Positions 48,209 through 59,893 of a stretch of DNA of 64,000 nucleotides are shown here, in pieces; position 1 is the first letter of the stretch; each line of letters begins with the position of its first letter. A program made the translations under genes and the position numbers. The notes beneath the pieces are model-generated. The model saw only the letters and a program-made list of their open reading frames with translations, searched no databases and was not told the DNA's origin. The stretch is taken from positions 508,299 through 572,298 of the forward strand of contig NZ_RBZV01000001.1 of the NCBI RefSeq assembly GCF_003628145.1. Reading direction: 5' to 3'. This stretch comes from Trinickia fusca (lineage in GTDB: Bacteria > Pseudomonadota > Gammaproteobacteria > Burkholderiales > Burkholderiaceae).

Positions 48209-49288
48209 ATGCCGATGGGAATCACGGTGCGCAACCTGCACAAGCGCTTCGGCGCGTTTACCGCGCTCGATGGCGTGTCGCTCTACTTCGCACGCGGCGA
48301 GCTCAATGCACTGATTGGTCCGTCCGGCTGCGGCAAGACCACGCTGCTGCGCGTGATCGCGGGCCTCGAGACCGCCGACCGTGGCGAGGTGCTGCTAGGC
48401 GGGCGCGATGTCGGGTCGCTCGATGCGCGCGAGCGGCAGGTGGGCTTCGTGTTTCAGCACTATGCGTTGTTTCGCCACATGACGGTGTTCGAGAACGTCG
48501 CGTTCGGCTTGCGCGTGAAGCCGCGCCGCGAGCGGCCCAGCGAGGCCGCTATTCGCGCGAAGGTGCACGAGCTGCTCGAGCTGGTGCAACTCGACTGGGT
48601 CGCCGACCGCTATCCGTCGGCACTCTCGGGCGGGCAGCGGCAGCGCATCGCGCTGGCGCGCGCGCTCGCGGTCGAGCCCAAGGTGCTGCTGCTCGACGAG
48701 CCGTTCGGCGCGCTCGATGCGAAAGTGCGCAAGGAGTTGCGTGGCTGGCTGCGTCGCTTGCACGACGAGCTCGCGATCACGACGATCTTCGTCACGCACG
48801 ATCAGGATGAGGCGCTCGACGTGGCCGACCGCATCGTCGTGATCAATCACGGCCAGGTCGAGCAGACCGGCAGCCCGCAGGAGGTCTACGATCATCCGCG
48901 CACGCCGTTCGTCTATGGCTTTCTGGGCGCCGCGAATCGGTTGCCGGGGCGGCTCGAGCCGTGCGGCTTCGTGCCCGAGGGCGCTCACGCGGCACTCGCG
49001 CTCGCGCGCACGGCAGGCGATGCGCCGGTCGCGCAAGGGCCTGCGCATGCGTACGTGCGTCCGCACGATCTGCGCCTTTACCGCCACGACGACGCGGCGC
49101 ACGACGGCCTCGCCGCCAGCGTACGGCGCGTGATTCAGCTCGGCGCATCGGTGCGCGTCGAGTTGGCCGGCGAGGCGGGCCAGCTCGAGGCCGAGCTCAC
49201 GCGCGACGCATGGGAGGCGCTCGCACTTGCCGAGGGCGAGCGCGTGACGGTCGTGCCGCGCTCGCTGCGCGTGTTTGCAGAGCATTGA
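48209..49288 (+). CDS. cysA: Sulfate/thiosulfate ABC transporter ATP-binding protein CysA
   Basis: This 359-residue ATPase has Walker [10 protein letters not shown] (residues about 35-43), Q-loop [23 protein letters not shown], signature [16 protein letters not shown], Walker [17 protein letters not shown] and H-loop [17 protein letters not shown]-terminal TOBE domain follows ([26 protein letters not shown]). It powers sulfate import by CysTW. Starts at 48209 and 48215 are both possible, each with a ribosome site (AAGGA and GGGAG). Confidence 0.96.
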   Translation: MPMGITVRNLHKRFGAFTALDGVSLYFARGELNALIGPSGCGKTTLLRVIAGLETADRGEVLLGGRDVGSLDARERQVGFVFQHYALFRHMTVFENVAFGLRVKPRRERPSEAAIRAKVHELLELVQLDWVADRYPSALSGGQRQRIALARALAVEPKVLLLDEPFGALDAKVRKELRGWLRRLHDELAITTIFVTHDQDEALDVADRIVVINHGQVEQTGSPQEVYDHPRTPFVYGFLGAANRLPGRLEPCGFVPEGAHAALALARTAGDAPVAQGPAHAYVRPHDLRLYRHDDAAHDGLAASVRRVIQLGASVRVELAGEAGQLEAELTRDAWEALALAEGERVTVVPRSLRVFAEH

Positions 49289-49369
49289 AGTCGGTCCACA
49301 CCGTGCGCGGCGGTGGCCTGCCGCGCACGATCACAACAATAGAACCTGATTGACAGAAGAGAGGTCGAC

Positions 49370-50299
49370 ATGAACTTCCAGCAGTTGCGCTTCGTGCGCG
49401 AAGCGGTGCGCCGCAATCTGAACCTGACTGAAGTCGCCAATGCGCTGTACACGTCGCAATCGGGCGTCTCCAAGCAGATCAAGGACCTCGAGGACGAGCT
49501 CGGCGTCGACATCTTCGTCCGCCGCGGCAAGCGGCTCACCGAGCTCACGGAGCCCGGCAAGGCCGTGCACAGGCTGATCGAACGCATGCTGCTCGATGCC
49601 GAGAACCTGCGCCGCGTCGCGCGCCAGTATGCCGACGAGGACACGGGCCATCTCGTCGTCGCGACGACGCACACGCAGGCCCGCTATGCATTGCCCAAGG
49701 TGATTCGTCAGTTCACCGAAATTTTTCCGAAGGTGCATCTGGCGCTGCGTCAGGGCAGCCCGCGGCAGATCGCGCAGATGATCATCGACGGCGAGGCCGA
49801 TATCGCCATCTCGACCGAGGCGCTCGACCGCTTCGCCGACATCGTGACGTTTCCGTGCTATTCGTGGCACCACGTCGTCGTGGTGCCGAAGCAGCATCCG
49901 CTCGTCGGCCGCACCACGAAATTGACGCTCGAAGAGGTGGCCGAGTATCCGATCGTCACCTATGACCGCGATTTCACGGGCCGCTCGCACATCGACGATG
50001 CGTTCGCCAAGGCCGGCGTCCTGCCCGACGTCGTGCTGACCGCGATCGACTCGGACGTGATCAAGACTTACGTGGAGCTCGGGATGGGCGTCGGCGTGGT
50101 GGCCGCGATGGCCTACGATGAGAAACGCGATACCGAGCTCGTGGCGCTCGACACTCAGCATCTGTTCGGCGCGAGTACGACGCGCGTGGGGTTGCGCAAG
50201 GGCGCGTTCCTGCGCGCGTACGCGTATCGCTTCATCGAGATGTTCGCGCCGCAGCTCAGTGAGGCCGATCTGACGAACCGGCTGCGCGAAGCCGCGTAA
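49370..50299 (+). CDS. cysB: CysB-type LysR regulator of sulfur assimilation
   Basis: The product is 309 residues. It has the CysB N-terminus (MNFQQLRFVREAVRRNLNLTEV) with winged helix LYTSQSGVSKQIKDLEDELGVDIFVRRGKR, and an effector domain with the ligand-binding TTHTQARYALP and QGSPRQIAQMI segments. CysB activates sulfate-uptake and reduction genes under sulfur limitation, with N-acetylserine as inducer and sulfide or thiosulfate opposing it. It lies 81 bp downstream of cysA on the same strand, so the transporter and its activator may be co-transcribed. Cbl is a close paralogue that cannot be fully excluded. Confidence 0.92.
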   Translation: MNFQQLRFVREAVRRNLNLTEVANALYTSQSGVSKQIKDLEDELGVDIFVRRGKRLTELTEPGKAVHRLIERMLLDAENLRRVARQYADEDTGHLVVATTHTQARYALPKVIRQFTEIFPKVHLALRQGSPRQIAQMIIDGEADIAISTEALDRFADIVTFPCYSWHHVVVVPKQHPLVGRTTKLTLEEVAEYPIVTYDRDFTGRSHIDDAFAKAGVLPDVVLTAIDSDVIKTYVELGMGVGVVAAMAYDEKRDTELVALDTQHLFGASTTRVGLRKGAFLRAYAYRFIEMFAPQLSEADLTNRLREAA

Positions 50300-50368
50300 C
50301 GGAAAAGGCCGGCTGCGACCCGCTGCCGGCCTGCCGATAGGCACGCCGCCGCGTATAGAATGGCGGCC

Positions 50369-51391
50369 ATGAATACGACTTCATCCCCCTCTTCGACAGC
50401 GGCGCTGCCGCGCATCGCCGTCCTCGCCACGGGCGGCACGATCGCAGGCAGCGCGGCCGATGCCGCGCAAACGGCCGGCTATCAGGCTGGCGTGGTCGGC
50501 GTCGACCGACTGCTCGCGGCCGTGCCCGCGCTCGCGAACATCGCCCGCATCCACGCCGAACAAATCGCGAGCATCGATAGCAAGGATCTCGATGCCACGC
50601 TGTGGACGACGCTGGCGCACCGCATCGACGCGTTGTGCCTGCAGGACGACATCGATGGCGTCGTCGTCACGCACGGCACCGATACGCTCGAAGAGACGGC
50701 TTATCTGCTGCATCTGGTGCTGAAAACGGCCAAGCCTGTCGTCCTGACCGCGGCGATGCGGCCGTCTTCGGCGCTGTCGGCTGACGGCCCGCTCAATCTG
50801 CTCAATGCGGTGACGGTAGCCGCGTCGACTGGCGCGCACGGACAGGGCGTGCTCGTCGCGTTCAACAATCGCATCCACTGTGCGCGCGATGTCGTGAAGA
50901 CGAGTACGTATGCCGTCGACGCGTTCCAGTCGCCCGAGATCGGCGCGCTGGGCTGGGTGCAGGATGGTCGCGTCGATTTGCAGCGCAGCGCCGTGCGTCC
51001 GCATACGACGGCCACGCCGTTTGCCGTCGCATCGACGTGGCCGGCCGTCGAAATCGTCACGAGCTATGCGGGCGCGTCGCGGCTGACGGTCGATGCGTTG
51101 ATCGCGGCGCGTGTGGCTGGCATCGTCGTCGCAGGCACCGGCAACGGCTCGATCCACGCGTCGATGCAGGCCGCGCTGGCCGAAGCCGTGAGCGCGGGCA
51201 TCCAGGTCGTGCGCGCTTCACGGGTGGGTTCGGGGCACGTCATGCACAACGGCGCGGCGCCCGACGATAGGCTCGGCTTCGTCAGCGCGGGCGCGCTGAA
51301 CCCGTACAAGGCGCGCGTGTTGACGATGCTTGCGCTCACGGCCGGCTTTGCCGATCGCGTCGCGCTGCAACGCGCGTTCGATACCTACTGA
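50369..51391 (+). CDS. L-asparaginase, type II-like
   Basis: This enzyme of about 340 residues hydrolyses asparagine to aspartate and ammonia. Two catalytic triads are recognisable by family motifs: VLATGGTIAGSA near the start (nucleophile Thr) and VVTHGTDTLEETAYLL near residue 95 (second Thr with Asp). Lys is present in LKTAKPVVLTAAMRP. No signal peptide is visible, so it would be cytoplasmic despite type II similarity. ATG codons at 50360 and 50369 are both possible. TATAGAAT at 50354 is a likely -10, which would favour the second. Confidence 0.92.
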   Translation: MNTTSSPSSTAALPRIAVLATGGTIAGSAADAAQTAGYQAGVVGVDRLLAAVPALANIARIHAEQIASIDSKDLDATLWTTLAHRIDALCLQDDIDGVVVTHGTDTLEETAYLLHLVLKTAKPVVLTAAMRPSSALSADGPLNLLNAVTVAASTGAHGQGVLVAFNNRIHCARDVVKTSTYAVDAFQSPEIGALGWVQDGRVDLQRSAVRPHTTATPFAVASTWPAVEIVTSYAGASRLTVDALIAARVAGIVVAGTGNGSIHASMQAALAEAVSAGIQVVRASRVGSGHVMHNGAAPDDRLGFVSAGALNPYKARVLTMLALTAGFADRVALQRAFDTY

Positions 51392-51696
51392 GCACTGAGC
51401 AGAACGGGAGAGCGCGCGCGATGCCGCGCCATCGTAACGCAAGGTCGGGCGCTAAGAACGTGTAATCCGACAGACGGACACCCGACGACGACGTCTGACC
51501 GACCAAGGCTTCCCCGGCGTCGCCGGGTGCCGCTGCGGACCCCACCGCCGCCTTCAGCCGAAAGCGGCTTCTTTGCCTGCCCTGGCGGGCGCACCGCAGG
51601 TCGCGGGACCTGCCTGTGCTTGCGCCGGGGCGAGGCGCCCCACGTGCCGGCCGTCCGGCTGGAAAAGCCGGAGGCCGAATCCGGGCTTGCGCCGGT
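51392..51696. other. Convergent intergenic region
   Basis: About 305 bp between convergent asparaginase and glxR genes. It is GC-rich with some short GC hairpins around 51515-51545, but there is no T-rich terminator and no supported gene. Confidence 0.4.
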
Positions 51697-52605
51697 TCAG
51701 GCCGCAAGCGTCTTCTGGTCCTTCTCCTGCGCGATCTCGAAGTCGGCCATGAATTCCAGCGCGCGAATCATCGCCGAGTGGTCCCAGCCGCTGCCGCCGT
51801 GCGCGGCGCAGACGCTGAAGAGCTGCTGTGCGCTCGCGGTATGGGGCAGCGCGATGCCGAGCTTGCGTGCGCCGTCGAGCGCCAGGTTCAGGTCCTTGCG
51901 GTGCAGCTCGATGCGAAAGCCTGGGGCGAACGTGCGCTGGGTCATGCGCTCGCCATGCACTTCGAGGATGCGCGACGAAGCAAAGCCACCCATCAGCGCA
52001 CGCCTGACGCGTTCGGGATCGGCGCCTGAGCGCGCCGCGAACAGCAGCGCTTCGGCGACGGCTTCGATGTTCAGCGCGACGATGATCTGGTTGGCGACCT
52101 TGCAGGTCTGGCCCGCGCCGTTGTCGCCGATCAGCGAGATGTTCTTGCCCATCAGCTCGAACAACGGCTTGGCGCGCTCGAACGCGGCCTCCGGGCCACC
52201 GACCATGATCGTCAACGTGGCGTCGCGCGCGCCGACTTCGCCGCCCGACACCGGCGCATCGAGGTAGTCGCAGCCGAGTGCGTTGATGCGCTTGGCGAAC
52301 GCTTGCGTCTCGAGCGGCGAGATCGAGCTCATGTCGATGACGAGCTTGCCGGCAGACAGGCCCTTGGCGATGCCGTCGTCGGCGAACAGCACGTTTGCGA
52401 CGTCGGGCGTGTCGGGCACCATCGAGATGACGATGTCGGCCGCCTTGGCGACCGCCGTCGAATCGGCGGCGACCGTCGCGCGCTCGCGCAGGTCGTCGGG
52501 TATCGGATAAGCGCCGTTGACGACGAGCGCGTGTCCGCCCTTGAGAAGGTTGCGCGCCATGTGTGCGCCCATGATGCCGAGGCCGATGAAGCCGATCTTT
52601 GCCAT
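51697..52605 (-). CDS. glxR: 2-hydroxy-3-oxopropionate (tartronate semialdehyde) reductase
   Basis: This 302-residue beta-hydroxyacid dehydrogenase reduces tartronate semialdehyde to D-glycerate with NAD(P)H. It has the N-terminal Rossmann motif GFIGLGIMGAHMARNL, DAPVSGGEVGARDATLTIMVGG (substrate loop) and NGAGQTCKVANQIIVA with the catalytic Lys. It lies downstream of hyi and gcl on the same strand, completing the route glyoxylate to tartronate semialdehyde to glycerate. Confidence 0.94.
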   Translation of the reverse strand: MAKIGFIGLGIMGAHMARNLLKGGHALVVNGAYPIPDDLRERATVAADSTAVAKAADIVISMVPDTPDVANVLFADDGIAKGLSAGKLVIDMSSISPLETQAFAKRINALGCDYLDAPVSGGEVGARDATLTIMVGGPEAAFERAKPLFELMGKNISLIGDNGAGQTCKVANQIIVALNIEAVAEALLFAARSGADPERVRRALMGGFASSRILEVHGERMTQRTFAPGFRIELHRKDLNLALDGARKLGIALPHTASAQQLFSVCAAHGGSGWDHSAMIRALEFMADFEIAQEKDQKTLAA

Positions 52606-52698
52606 GTCGATGGTCCGTCTATCTTGTCGTGGTGAGAGGCGCGGCAGGCGCAGTGCCCGCCGCGCTTGATGGAGTGGAGCGGTTTTCGCCGGCGAGTC

Positions 52699-53490
52699 TC
52701 AAGCGGTGCGGTGGCCCGCGAGCGCGCGTAGCCAGCCGAGCCCATCGAGCGTGGTCGTTCGCGGCTTGTATTCGCAGCCGATGTAGCCGTCGTAGCCAAG
52801 CGCGTCGAGTCGCGCGAACAAGAACGCGTAGTGGATCTCGCCGGTGCCCGGTTCGTGCCGGCCCGGGTTGTCGGCGAGCTGGAGGTGGGCGATGCGCGGC
52901 AAGTGTTTTTCGATCGTCGCGGCCAGTTCGCCCTCCATGCGTTGCATGTGATAGATGTCGTACTGCAAATACAGATTCGTCGAGCCGACGGCTTCGATCA
53001 CGTCGAGTGCCTGACGCGAGCGATTGAGCGCAAAGCCCGGGATGTCATAGCTGTTGCACGGCTCGACGAGCAGCTTGATGCCTTCGCGTTCGAGCGCGTC
53101 CGCCGCGAAGCGCAGGTTGGTGACGATGGTTGCGCGGGCGAGGTCGGCATCGACATCAGGCGTGGGAATGCCCACGAGGCAATTGAGCTGCGGCACCTTC
53201 AGCGCCTTTGCGTACTCGATGGCACGGCCCACGCCGTCCTGAAACTCGCCGATGCGCTCGGGCAAGCACGCGATGCCGCGTTCGCCCGCTTCCCAGTTAC
53301 CGGCGGGCAGGTTGTGCAGCACGAGCCGCAGGCGGTTCGTCTCGAGCCGTTCGGCGAGCTCGTGCGCGGCATACGGGTAGGGAAACAGGAATTCCACGGC
53401 ATCGAAGCCTGCTTGCGCGGCGGCCGCGAAGCGCTCGAGGAACGGCACTTCGTTGAACAGCATCGTCAGGTTGGCGGCGAATTTCGGCAT
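52699..53490 (-). CDS. hyi: Hydroxypyruvate isomerase
   Basis: This 263-residue TIM-barrel protein of the xylose-isomerase-like family interconverts hydroxypyruvate and tartronate semialdehyde. Motifs are KFAANLTMLFNEVPFLERFAAA at the N-terminus, LLVEPCNSYDIPGF with a metal-binding Glu, HLQLADNPGRHEPGTGEI and GYIGCEYKP with a second Glu. The ATG at 53490 matches family starts; the frame extends to 53556 but those codons are Lys/Thr/Ser-rich and unlike the family. It sits between gcl and glxR as in many proteobacteria. Confidence 0.94.
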   Translation of the reverse strand: MPKFAANLTMLFNEVPFLERFAAAAQAGFDAVEFLFPYPYAAHELAERLETNRLRLVLHNLPAGNWEAGERGIACLPERIGEFQDGVGRAIEYAKALKVPQLNCLVGIPTPDVDADLARATIVTNLRFAADALEREGIKLLVEPCNSYDIPGFALNRSRQALDVIEAVGSTNLYLQYDIYHMQRMEGELAATIEKHLPRIAHLQLADNPGRHEPGTGEIHYAFLFARLDALGYDGYIGCEYKPRTTTLDGLGWLRALAGHRTA

Positions 53491-53565
53491 GTCGGTTCTC
53501 GTCGGTCGGTCGGGGCTGTCGCTCGTTTTGGGTTTTTGGGTGCTCGTCGAATCCATTACGCTCGC

Positions 53566-55341
<1,776 letters not shown>

Positions 55342-55510
55342 GGATGTCTCCTGAATGGCGTTGGAATGGCGTTGAAACCGCGTTCAGATGCACTGTAGGG
55401 TTGTCGAAAAGGTTTGATAAGATTCGGTGGAGTCGCTTGTTTCGAAACAAAAAGTATTGAATGAGCGCGCGCAGCGGTGCGACGGCGGCCGGCCACATAG
55501 AGGAGTGCAC

Positions 55511-56425
55511 ATGGATCGCTTCAAGCAGATCGAAACATTCGTGCGGGTGGCCGAGGCCGGCAGCCTGGCCGCGGCAGCGCTCGAGGAGGGGGTCTCGCCG
55601 GTGATCCTCGGGCGGCGCATCGACGCGCTCGAAAAACGCCTCGGCGTGAAGCTGATGTATCGCTCGACGCGTCGGCTCGTGGTCAGCGAGGAGGGCGCTT
55701 CGTTTCTCGAGCGCTGCCGGGGCCTGCTCGCCGAATGGGAGCAGGCCGAGAACGAGCTCGCGGCGGGGCGGCGCGCCGTGACGGGGCATCTGATCGTGTC
55801 CGCACCGGCCGCGTACGGCCGCAAGCACGTGGCGCCGCTGGCGCCGGCCTTTCTGGCCGACAAGCCCGAGTTGCGCATGTCGTTCAACCTGACCGACCGC
55901 GTCGTCGATCTCGTGCGTGAGGGCTATGACCTGTCGATTCGCATCGGCGGCGCGGTCGATCCGAACTTCGTCGCCGTCAAGCTCGCCTCGAACCGGCGTG
56001 TGGTCTGCGGCACGCCCGGCTATTTTGCGAAGCATGGCAGGCCAAGAACGCTCGACGACCTGCTCGAGCACAACTGCCTTGCGTTCAATCTGCAAGGCGG
56101 GCAAAACCGCGGCTGGTATTTCCGACGCAACGGCAAGCTCGTGACGATGCGGGTGGCCGGCACGCTCGACTGCAACGACGGCGAGCTGCTGCACCGCTGG
56201 GCATCCGAGGGGCTGGGGCTCGGTTGGCGCTCGACCTGGGAGATTGCCGAGCAGCTCGCGCGCGGCGAGCTCGAAACGGTGCTCGACGAATTCGCGTTGC
56301 CCGATTACGACATCCTGGCCGTGTACCCACAGCAACGCTACGTGCCGGCCAAGGTGCGCTACTTCATCGATTACCTGAAGGAGGCCTATGCGCGGCCCGG
56401 CTACTGGAGCGGCGGCGGGGCTTGA
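55511..56425 (+). CDS. LysR family regulator divergent from gcl
   Basis: This 304-residue regulator has a winged helix (FKQIETFVRVAEAGSLAAAALEEGVSPVILGRRIDALEKRLGVKL) and an effector domain typical of the CrgA-like subgroup (GHLIVSAPAAYGRKHVAPLAP; YDLSIRIGG). The HTH is slightly unusual in having VILGRRI where most have AVSRQI, a variant seen in this subgroup. The ATG at 55511 follows AGAGGAG. The divergent position suggests control of gcl-hyi-glxR, perhaps by glyoxylate or an upstream purine-derived metabolite. Confidence 0.9.
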   Translation: MDRFKQIETFVRVAEAGSLAAAALEEGVSPVILGRRIDALEKRLGVKLMYRSTRRLVVSEEGASFLERCRGLLAEWEQAENELAAGRRAVTGHLIVSAPAAYGRKHVAPLAPAFLADKPELRMSFNLTDRVVDLVREGYDLSIRIGGAVDPNFVAVKLASNRRVVCGTPGYFAKHGRPRTLDDLLEHNCLAFNLQGGQNRGWYFRRNGKLVTMRVAGTLDCNDGELLHRWASEGLGLGWRSTWEIAEQLARGELETVLDEFALPDYDILAVYPQQRYVPAKVRYFIDYLKEAYARPGYWSGGGA

Positions 56426-56539
56426 CGTCACGGCAGGAGCCTGCGTGCCGGGCTGGGCAGGTGCGCGCAAATCGACCGAGGCAGCGGGGCTAAGCCGTTG
56501 AAAATGCGCCCGAAATGCGCCGGCAGACGACGGCTTTGA

Positions 56540-56568
56540 TTGCATCCCGCCCCAGCTTGGGTTACACT
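56540..56568 (+). promoter_or_regulatory. Sigma-70 promoter of the rpsF operon
   Basis: TTGCAT (56540-56545), an ideal 17-bp spacer, TACACT (56563-56568). Transcription would start near 56575, about 60 bp before the rpsF start codon. Confidence 0.75.
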
Positions 56569-56634
56569 TTCGGGCTTCTCACTTGCCACACCGGTATCGA
56601 CGCCCGGGTGGCTTCTATCCACAAGGAGTGTGTA

Positions 56635-57009
56635 ATGCGTCATTACGAAATCGTCTTCGTCGTGCATCCCGACCAAAGCGAGCAAGTGCCCGCGATGATC
56701 GAGCGATACAAGTCCACGATTGCTACGCACGGTGGCCAGATCCACCGCATCGAAGACTGGGGCCGTCGCCAGCTGGCCTACATGATCGAGAAACTCGCGA
56801 AGGCTCACTACGTCTGCATGAACATCGAGTGCAATCAAGCTACGCTTGAAGAGCTCGAGCACGCATTCAAGTTCAACGACGCTGTGCTGCGTCACCTGAT
56901 CGTCAAGATGAAGAAGGCCGAGACCGGCCCGTCGCCGATGATGAAGGAAGTGCAGCGCGAAGAAGCCAAGAAGGCGGCTGCATCGCAACCGTCCGAAGCG
57001 CAGGCTTAA
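56635..57009 (+). CDS. rpsF: 30S ribosomal protein S6
   Basis: This 124-residue protein of the small subunit platform partners S18. The N-terminus [22 protein letters not shown] and the central [22 protein letters not shown] are family-typical. The C-terminal tail is Glu/Lys/Ala-rich, as is common in betaproteobacteria. The ATG at 56635 has AAGGAG nine bases upstream. First gene of the rpsF-priB-rpsR-rplI operon. Confidence 0.98.
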   Translation: MRHYEIVFVVHPDQSEQVPAMIERYKSTIATHGGQIHRIEDWGRRQLAYMIEKLAKAHYVCMNIECNQATLEELEHAFKFNDAVLRHLIVKMKKAETGPSPMMKEVQREEAKKAAASQPSEAQA

Positions 57010-57060
57010 CGGTATTTACGGTTTAAGCCACCAAGGTTTCCCGGTTTTTTTGCCGCTCTC

Positions 57061-57360
57061 GTGAACAGGTTGCAACTGACGGCCAGCATCGTCGAACGCG
57101 AACCGCTGCGCTATACGCCGGCAGGCGTTCCGATCGCGAGCTGTACGTTGCACCATCAGGCGCAAGTCGTCGAAGCCGGCATCGTCCGGCAAGTCGAACT
57201 GACGTTGCCCGCACTGGCCGCAGGCGCGGCGAGCGGCAAGCTCGAAGGCTGTGAAATGGGCGTCGAAACGCTTTTCACGGGCTTTCTGGCGAAGAAGAGC
57301 CGCAACGCGAGAACCTTGGTGTTTCACATCACAGAATTGCAGGACATTGGAAAGGACTGA
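57061..57360 (+). CDS. priB: Primosomal replication protein N (PriB)
   Basis: This 99-residue single OB-fold protein binds single-stranded DNA and helps PriA load DnaB at stalled forks. It has [24 protein letters not shown] at the N-terminus and ends in [13 protein letters not shown]. It starts with GTG at 57061. It lies between rpsF and rpsR, the conserved position in beta- and gammaproteobacteria, with the rpsR start 2 bp after its stop. Confidence 0.96.
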   Translation: MNRLQLTASIVEREPLRYTPAGVPIASCTLHHQAQVVEAGIVRQVELTLPALAAGAASGKLEGCEMGVETLFTGFLAKKSRNARTLVFHITELQDIGKD

Positions 57361-57362
57361 AC

Positions 57363-57638
57363 ATGCCCCGTCCCACTGGTAAGAAATTCGACAAGCGCCG
57401 TCAGCAACAAAACCCGCTCTTCAAGCGCAAGAAGTTCTGCCGCTTCACGGCAGCTGGTGTCGAGTCGATCGACTACAAAGACCTCGAAACGCTGAAGGAC
57501 TTCATCGGCGAAAACGGCAAGATCACGCCGGCTCGTCTGACGGGTACGAAGGCCCACTATCAACGTCAGCTCGACACGGCGATCAAGCGCGCGCGTTTCC
57601 TCGCGCTGCTGCCGTACACCGATCTGCACAAGGCCTAA
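57363..57638 (+). CDS. rpsR: 30S ribosomal protein S18
   Basis: This 91-residue ribosomal protein has a basic N-terminal tail ([31 protein letters not shown]) and the conserved [19 protein letters not shown] and [28 protein letters not shown] segments. It binds S6 on the small-subunit platform. Its start is two bases after the priB stop, so translation is coupled. rplI follows after 27 bp with an AAGGAG site. Confidence 0.98.
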   Translation: MPRPTGKKFDKRRQQQNPLFKRKKFCRFTAAGVESIDYKDLETLKDFIGENGKITPARLTGTKAHYQRQLDTAIKRARFLALLPYTDLHKA

Positions 57639-57665
57639 TCAGACGACGCTACAAGGAGAATCCGA

Positions 57666-58118
57666 ATGCAAATCATTCTTTTGGAAAAAGTCGTCAACGT
57701 CGGCAACCTCGGCGACATCGTCAAGGTGAAGGATGGCTACGCGCGTAACTTCCTGATCCCGAAGAAGCTGGCTCGCCGTGCAACGAAGGACGCAATCGCC
57801 GAATTCGAAGTGCGCCGTGCAGAGCTCGAGAAGCTGGCTGCCGAAAAGCTCGCAGCCGCGCAAGCGCAAGGCGAAAAGATGGCCGGCCTGACGGTCCAGA
57901 TCGCTCAGAAGGCCGGCGTCGACGGCCGTCTGTTCGGTTCGGTGACGAACGCCGACCTGGCCGAAGCGCTGACCAAGCAAGGCTTCGCGGTCGAGAAGGC
58001 ACAAGTGCGCCTGCCGGTTGGCCCGCTGAAGGTCGTTGGCGACCATCCGGTGCAAGTGTCGCTGCACACCGACGTGCTCGTCGACATCACGGTGTCGGTG
58101 CGCGGCGAACACGCCTGA
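57666..58118 (+). CDS. rplI: 50S ribosomal protein L9
   Basis: This 150-residue protein has two domains joined by a long helix. The N-terminal rRNA-binding domain is [36 protein letters not shown], the connecting helix is Ala/Glu-rich ([21 protein letters not shown]), and the C-terminal domain ends [16 protein letters not shown]. It is the last gene before the terminator at 58196-58236. Confidence 0.98.
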   Translation: MQIILLEKVVNVGNLGDIVKVKDGYARNFLIPKKLARRATKDAIAEFEVRRAELEKLAAEKLAAAQAQGEKMAGLTVQIAQKAGVDGRLFGSVTNADLAEALTKQGFAVEKAQVRLPVGPLKVVGDHPVQVSLHTDVLVDITVSVRGEHA

Positions 58119-58195
58119 CGCTTCATAGCCGTATCGGTCGAGCCGGCACCTGTCCGGCTTGGCGCGAGCTAGTCTGCAGTACACGCGCAGTACCT

Positions 58196-58236
58196 AAAAA
58201 GGGCGGGAACCGGGCAACCGGGCTCCTGCCTTTTTT
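58196..58236 (+). terminator. Terminator after rplI
   Basis: An imperfect GC-rich hairpin (GGCGGGAACCGGG / CCGGGCTCCTGCC with wobble pairs) between A5 on the left and T6 on the right. It ends the ribosomal protein operon before dnaB. Confidence 0.75.
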
Positions 58237-58278
58237 CATGTGGCGGCCGTATAGGCATTTCCGCGATAATTCCACCCC

Positions 58279-59667
58279 ATGAACGCACCGTCCAAAGACC
58301 CCCAACTCGAGTCGCTGAAAGTCCCCCCGCATTCGATCGAGGCCGAGCAGTCAGTGCTGGGCGGCCTGTTGCTCGACAACGCCGCATGGGACCGCATCGC
58401 CGATTTTCTAGCGGCCAGCGATTTCTATCGCTTTGACCATCGCGTCATCTTCGAGCACATCGGCCGTCTGATCGCCTCGACGCGGCCGGCCGACGTCGTG
58501 ACCGTCTACGAGGCGCTCACGACCTCAGGCAAGGCCGAGGACGTGGGCGGGTTGGCCTATCTGAACGCGCTCGCGCAGAACACCCCGAGCGCCGCGAACA
58601 TTCGCCGCTATGCGGAAATCGTGCGCGATCGCGCGGTGCTGCGCCGGCTCGTGTCGGTCGCCGACGAAATCTCCGCCGATGCCTTCAACCCGCAGGGCAA
58701 GGAAGTGCGTCAGCTGCTCGACGAGGCCGAGTCGAAAGTGTTCTCGATCGCCGAGGACGGCGCGCGCGGCACGCAGGGCTTTCTCGAAATCGGCCCGTTG
58801 CTGACGCAGGTCGTCGAGCGGATCGATACGCTGTACCACACGGCTAATCCGAGCGACGTGACGGGCACCCCGACGGGTTTCGTCGATCTGGACCGCATGA
58901 CCTCGGGCATGCATGGTGGCGAGCTCATCATCGTGGCCGGACGGCCGTCGATGGGTAAGACCGCATTTTCCATGAACATCGGCGAGTACGTCGCCGTCGA
59001 ATACGGGCTGCCCGTGGCCGTGTTCTCGATGGAAATGCCGGGCTCGCAGCTCGTCATGCGGATGCTCGGTTCGGTCGGCCGCCTCGATCAGCATCGTATG
59101 CGGACGGGCCGCCTGACCGACGAGGATTGGCCCAAGCTCACGCACGCCGTGCAGAAGATGAGCGAGGCGCAGCTGTTCATCGACGAGACAGGTGGCCTGA
59201 ACCCGATGGAACTGCGCTCGCGTGCGCGCCGGCTCGCGCGCCAGTGCGGCAAGCTCGGCCTCATCATCATCGATTACTTGCAGCTGATGAGCGGCTCCTC
59301 GCAGGGCGAAAATCGCGCGACCGAAATCTCGGAAATTTCGCGTTCGCTCAAGGGGCTCGCGAAGGAGCTCGACGTGCCCGTGATCGCGCTGTCGCAGCTG
59401 AACCGTGGCCTCGAACAGCGGCCCAACAAACGCCCCGTGATGTCGGATTTGCGTGAATCGGGCGCTATCGAACAGGATGCGGACGTGATCCTGTTCATCT
59501 ATCGCGACGAAGTGTACAACCCCGACAGCCCCGACAAAGGCACGGCCGAAATCATCATCGGCAAGCAGCGTAACGGGCCGATCGGTCCCGTTCGGCTCAC
59601 GTTCCTGGGGCAATATACGAAGTTCGACAATTTCGCAGGCGCGCAGAACTTCTACGGCGGCGAGTAG
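58279..59667 (+). CDS. dnaB: Replicative DNA helicase DnaB
   Basis: This 462-residue hexameric 5'-3' helicase of the replisome has an N-terminal helical domain (PPHSIEAEQSVLGGLLLDN), a linker, and a RecA-like C-terminal domain with Walker A IVAGRPSMGKTAFSMNI, Walker B LGLIIIDYLQLM and the arginine-finger region SDLRESGAIEQDADVILFIYRDE. No intein interrupts the Walker A region. It lies 160 bp after rplI, beyond a terminator, so it has its own promoter. Confidence 0.98.
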   Translation: MNAPSKDPQLESLKVPPHSIEAEQSVLGGLLLDNAAWDRIADFLAASDFYRFDHRVIFEHIGRLIASTRPADVVTVYEALTTSGKAEDVGGLAYLNALAQNTPSAANIRRYAEIVRDRAVLRRLVSVADEISADAFNPQGKEVRQLLDEAESKVFSIAEDGARGTQGFLEIGPLLTQVVERIDTLYHTANPSDVTGTPTGFVDLDRMTSGMHGGELIIVAGRPSMGKTAFSMNIGEYVAVEYGLPVAVFSMEMPGSQLVMRMLGSVGRLDQHRMRTGRLTDEDWPKLTHAVQKMSEAQLFIDETGGLNPMELRSRARRLARQCGKLGLIIIDYLQLMSGSSQGENRATEISEISRSLKGLAKELDVPVIALSQLNRGLEQRPNKRPVMSDLRESGAIEQDADVILFIYRDEVYNPDSPDKGTAEIIIGKQRNGPIGPVRLTFLGQYTKFDNFAGAQNFYGGE

Positions 59668-59893
59668 CGGGTGCAATTGGCCGTGTAAAGCTTCGTCACG
59701 CGGCTGTTGGATTCGCGTCCGGTTTGCGCGGAGTGACTTTGGGGCAAATCCGTCAACCGGTACAATGTTGCGGTTTTATGTCAGCCCCTTCGGTCACGCG
59801 TGAGAGTCGCCTCCTTTTTCGGGCCCGTTTTTGGGCGCGCGCGGCGCCGCATCCCAGCCGGGGCCCCCAATCTGACCATCTATCGGGATCTCA

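Noticed and set aside
50300-50336. GC hairpin after cysB as terminator
   Set aside because: The stem is only about 7 bp with a long loop and no T run follows.
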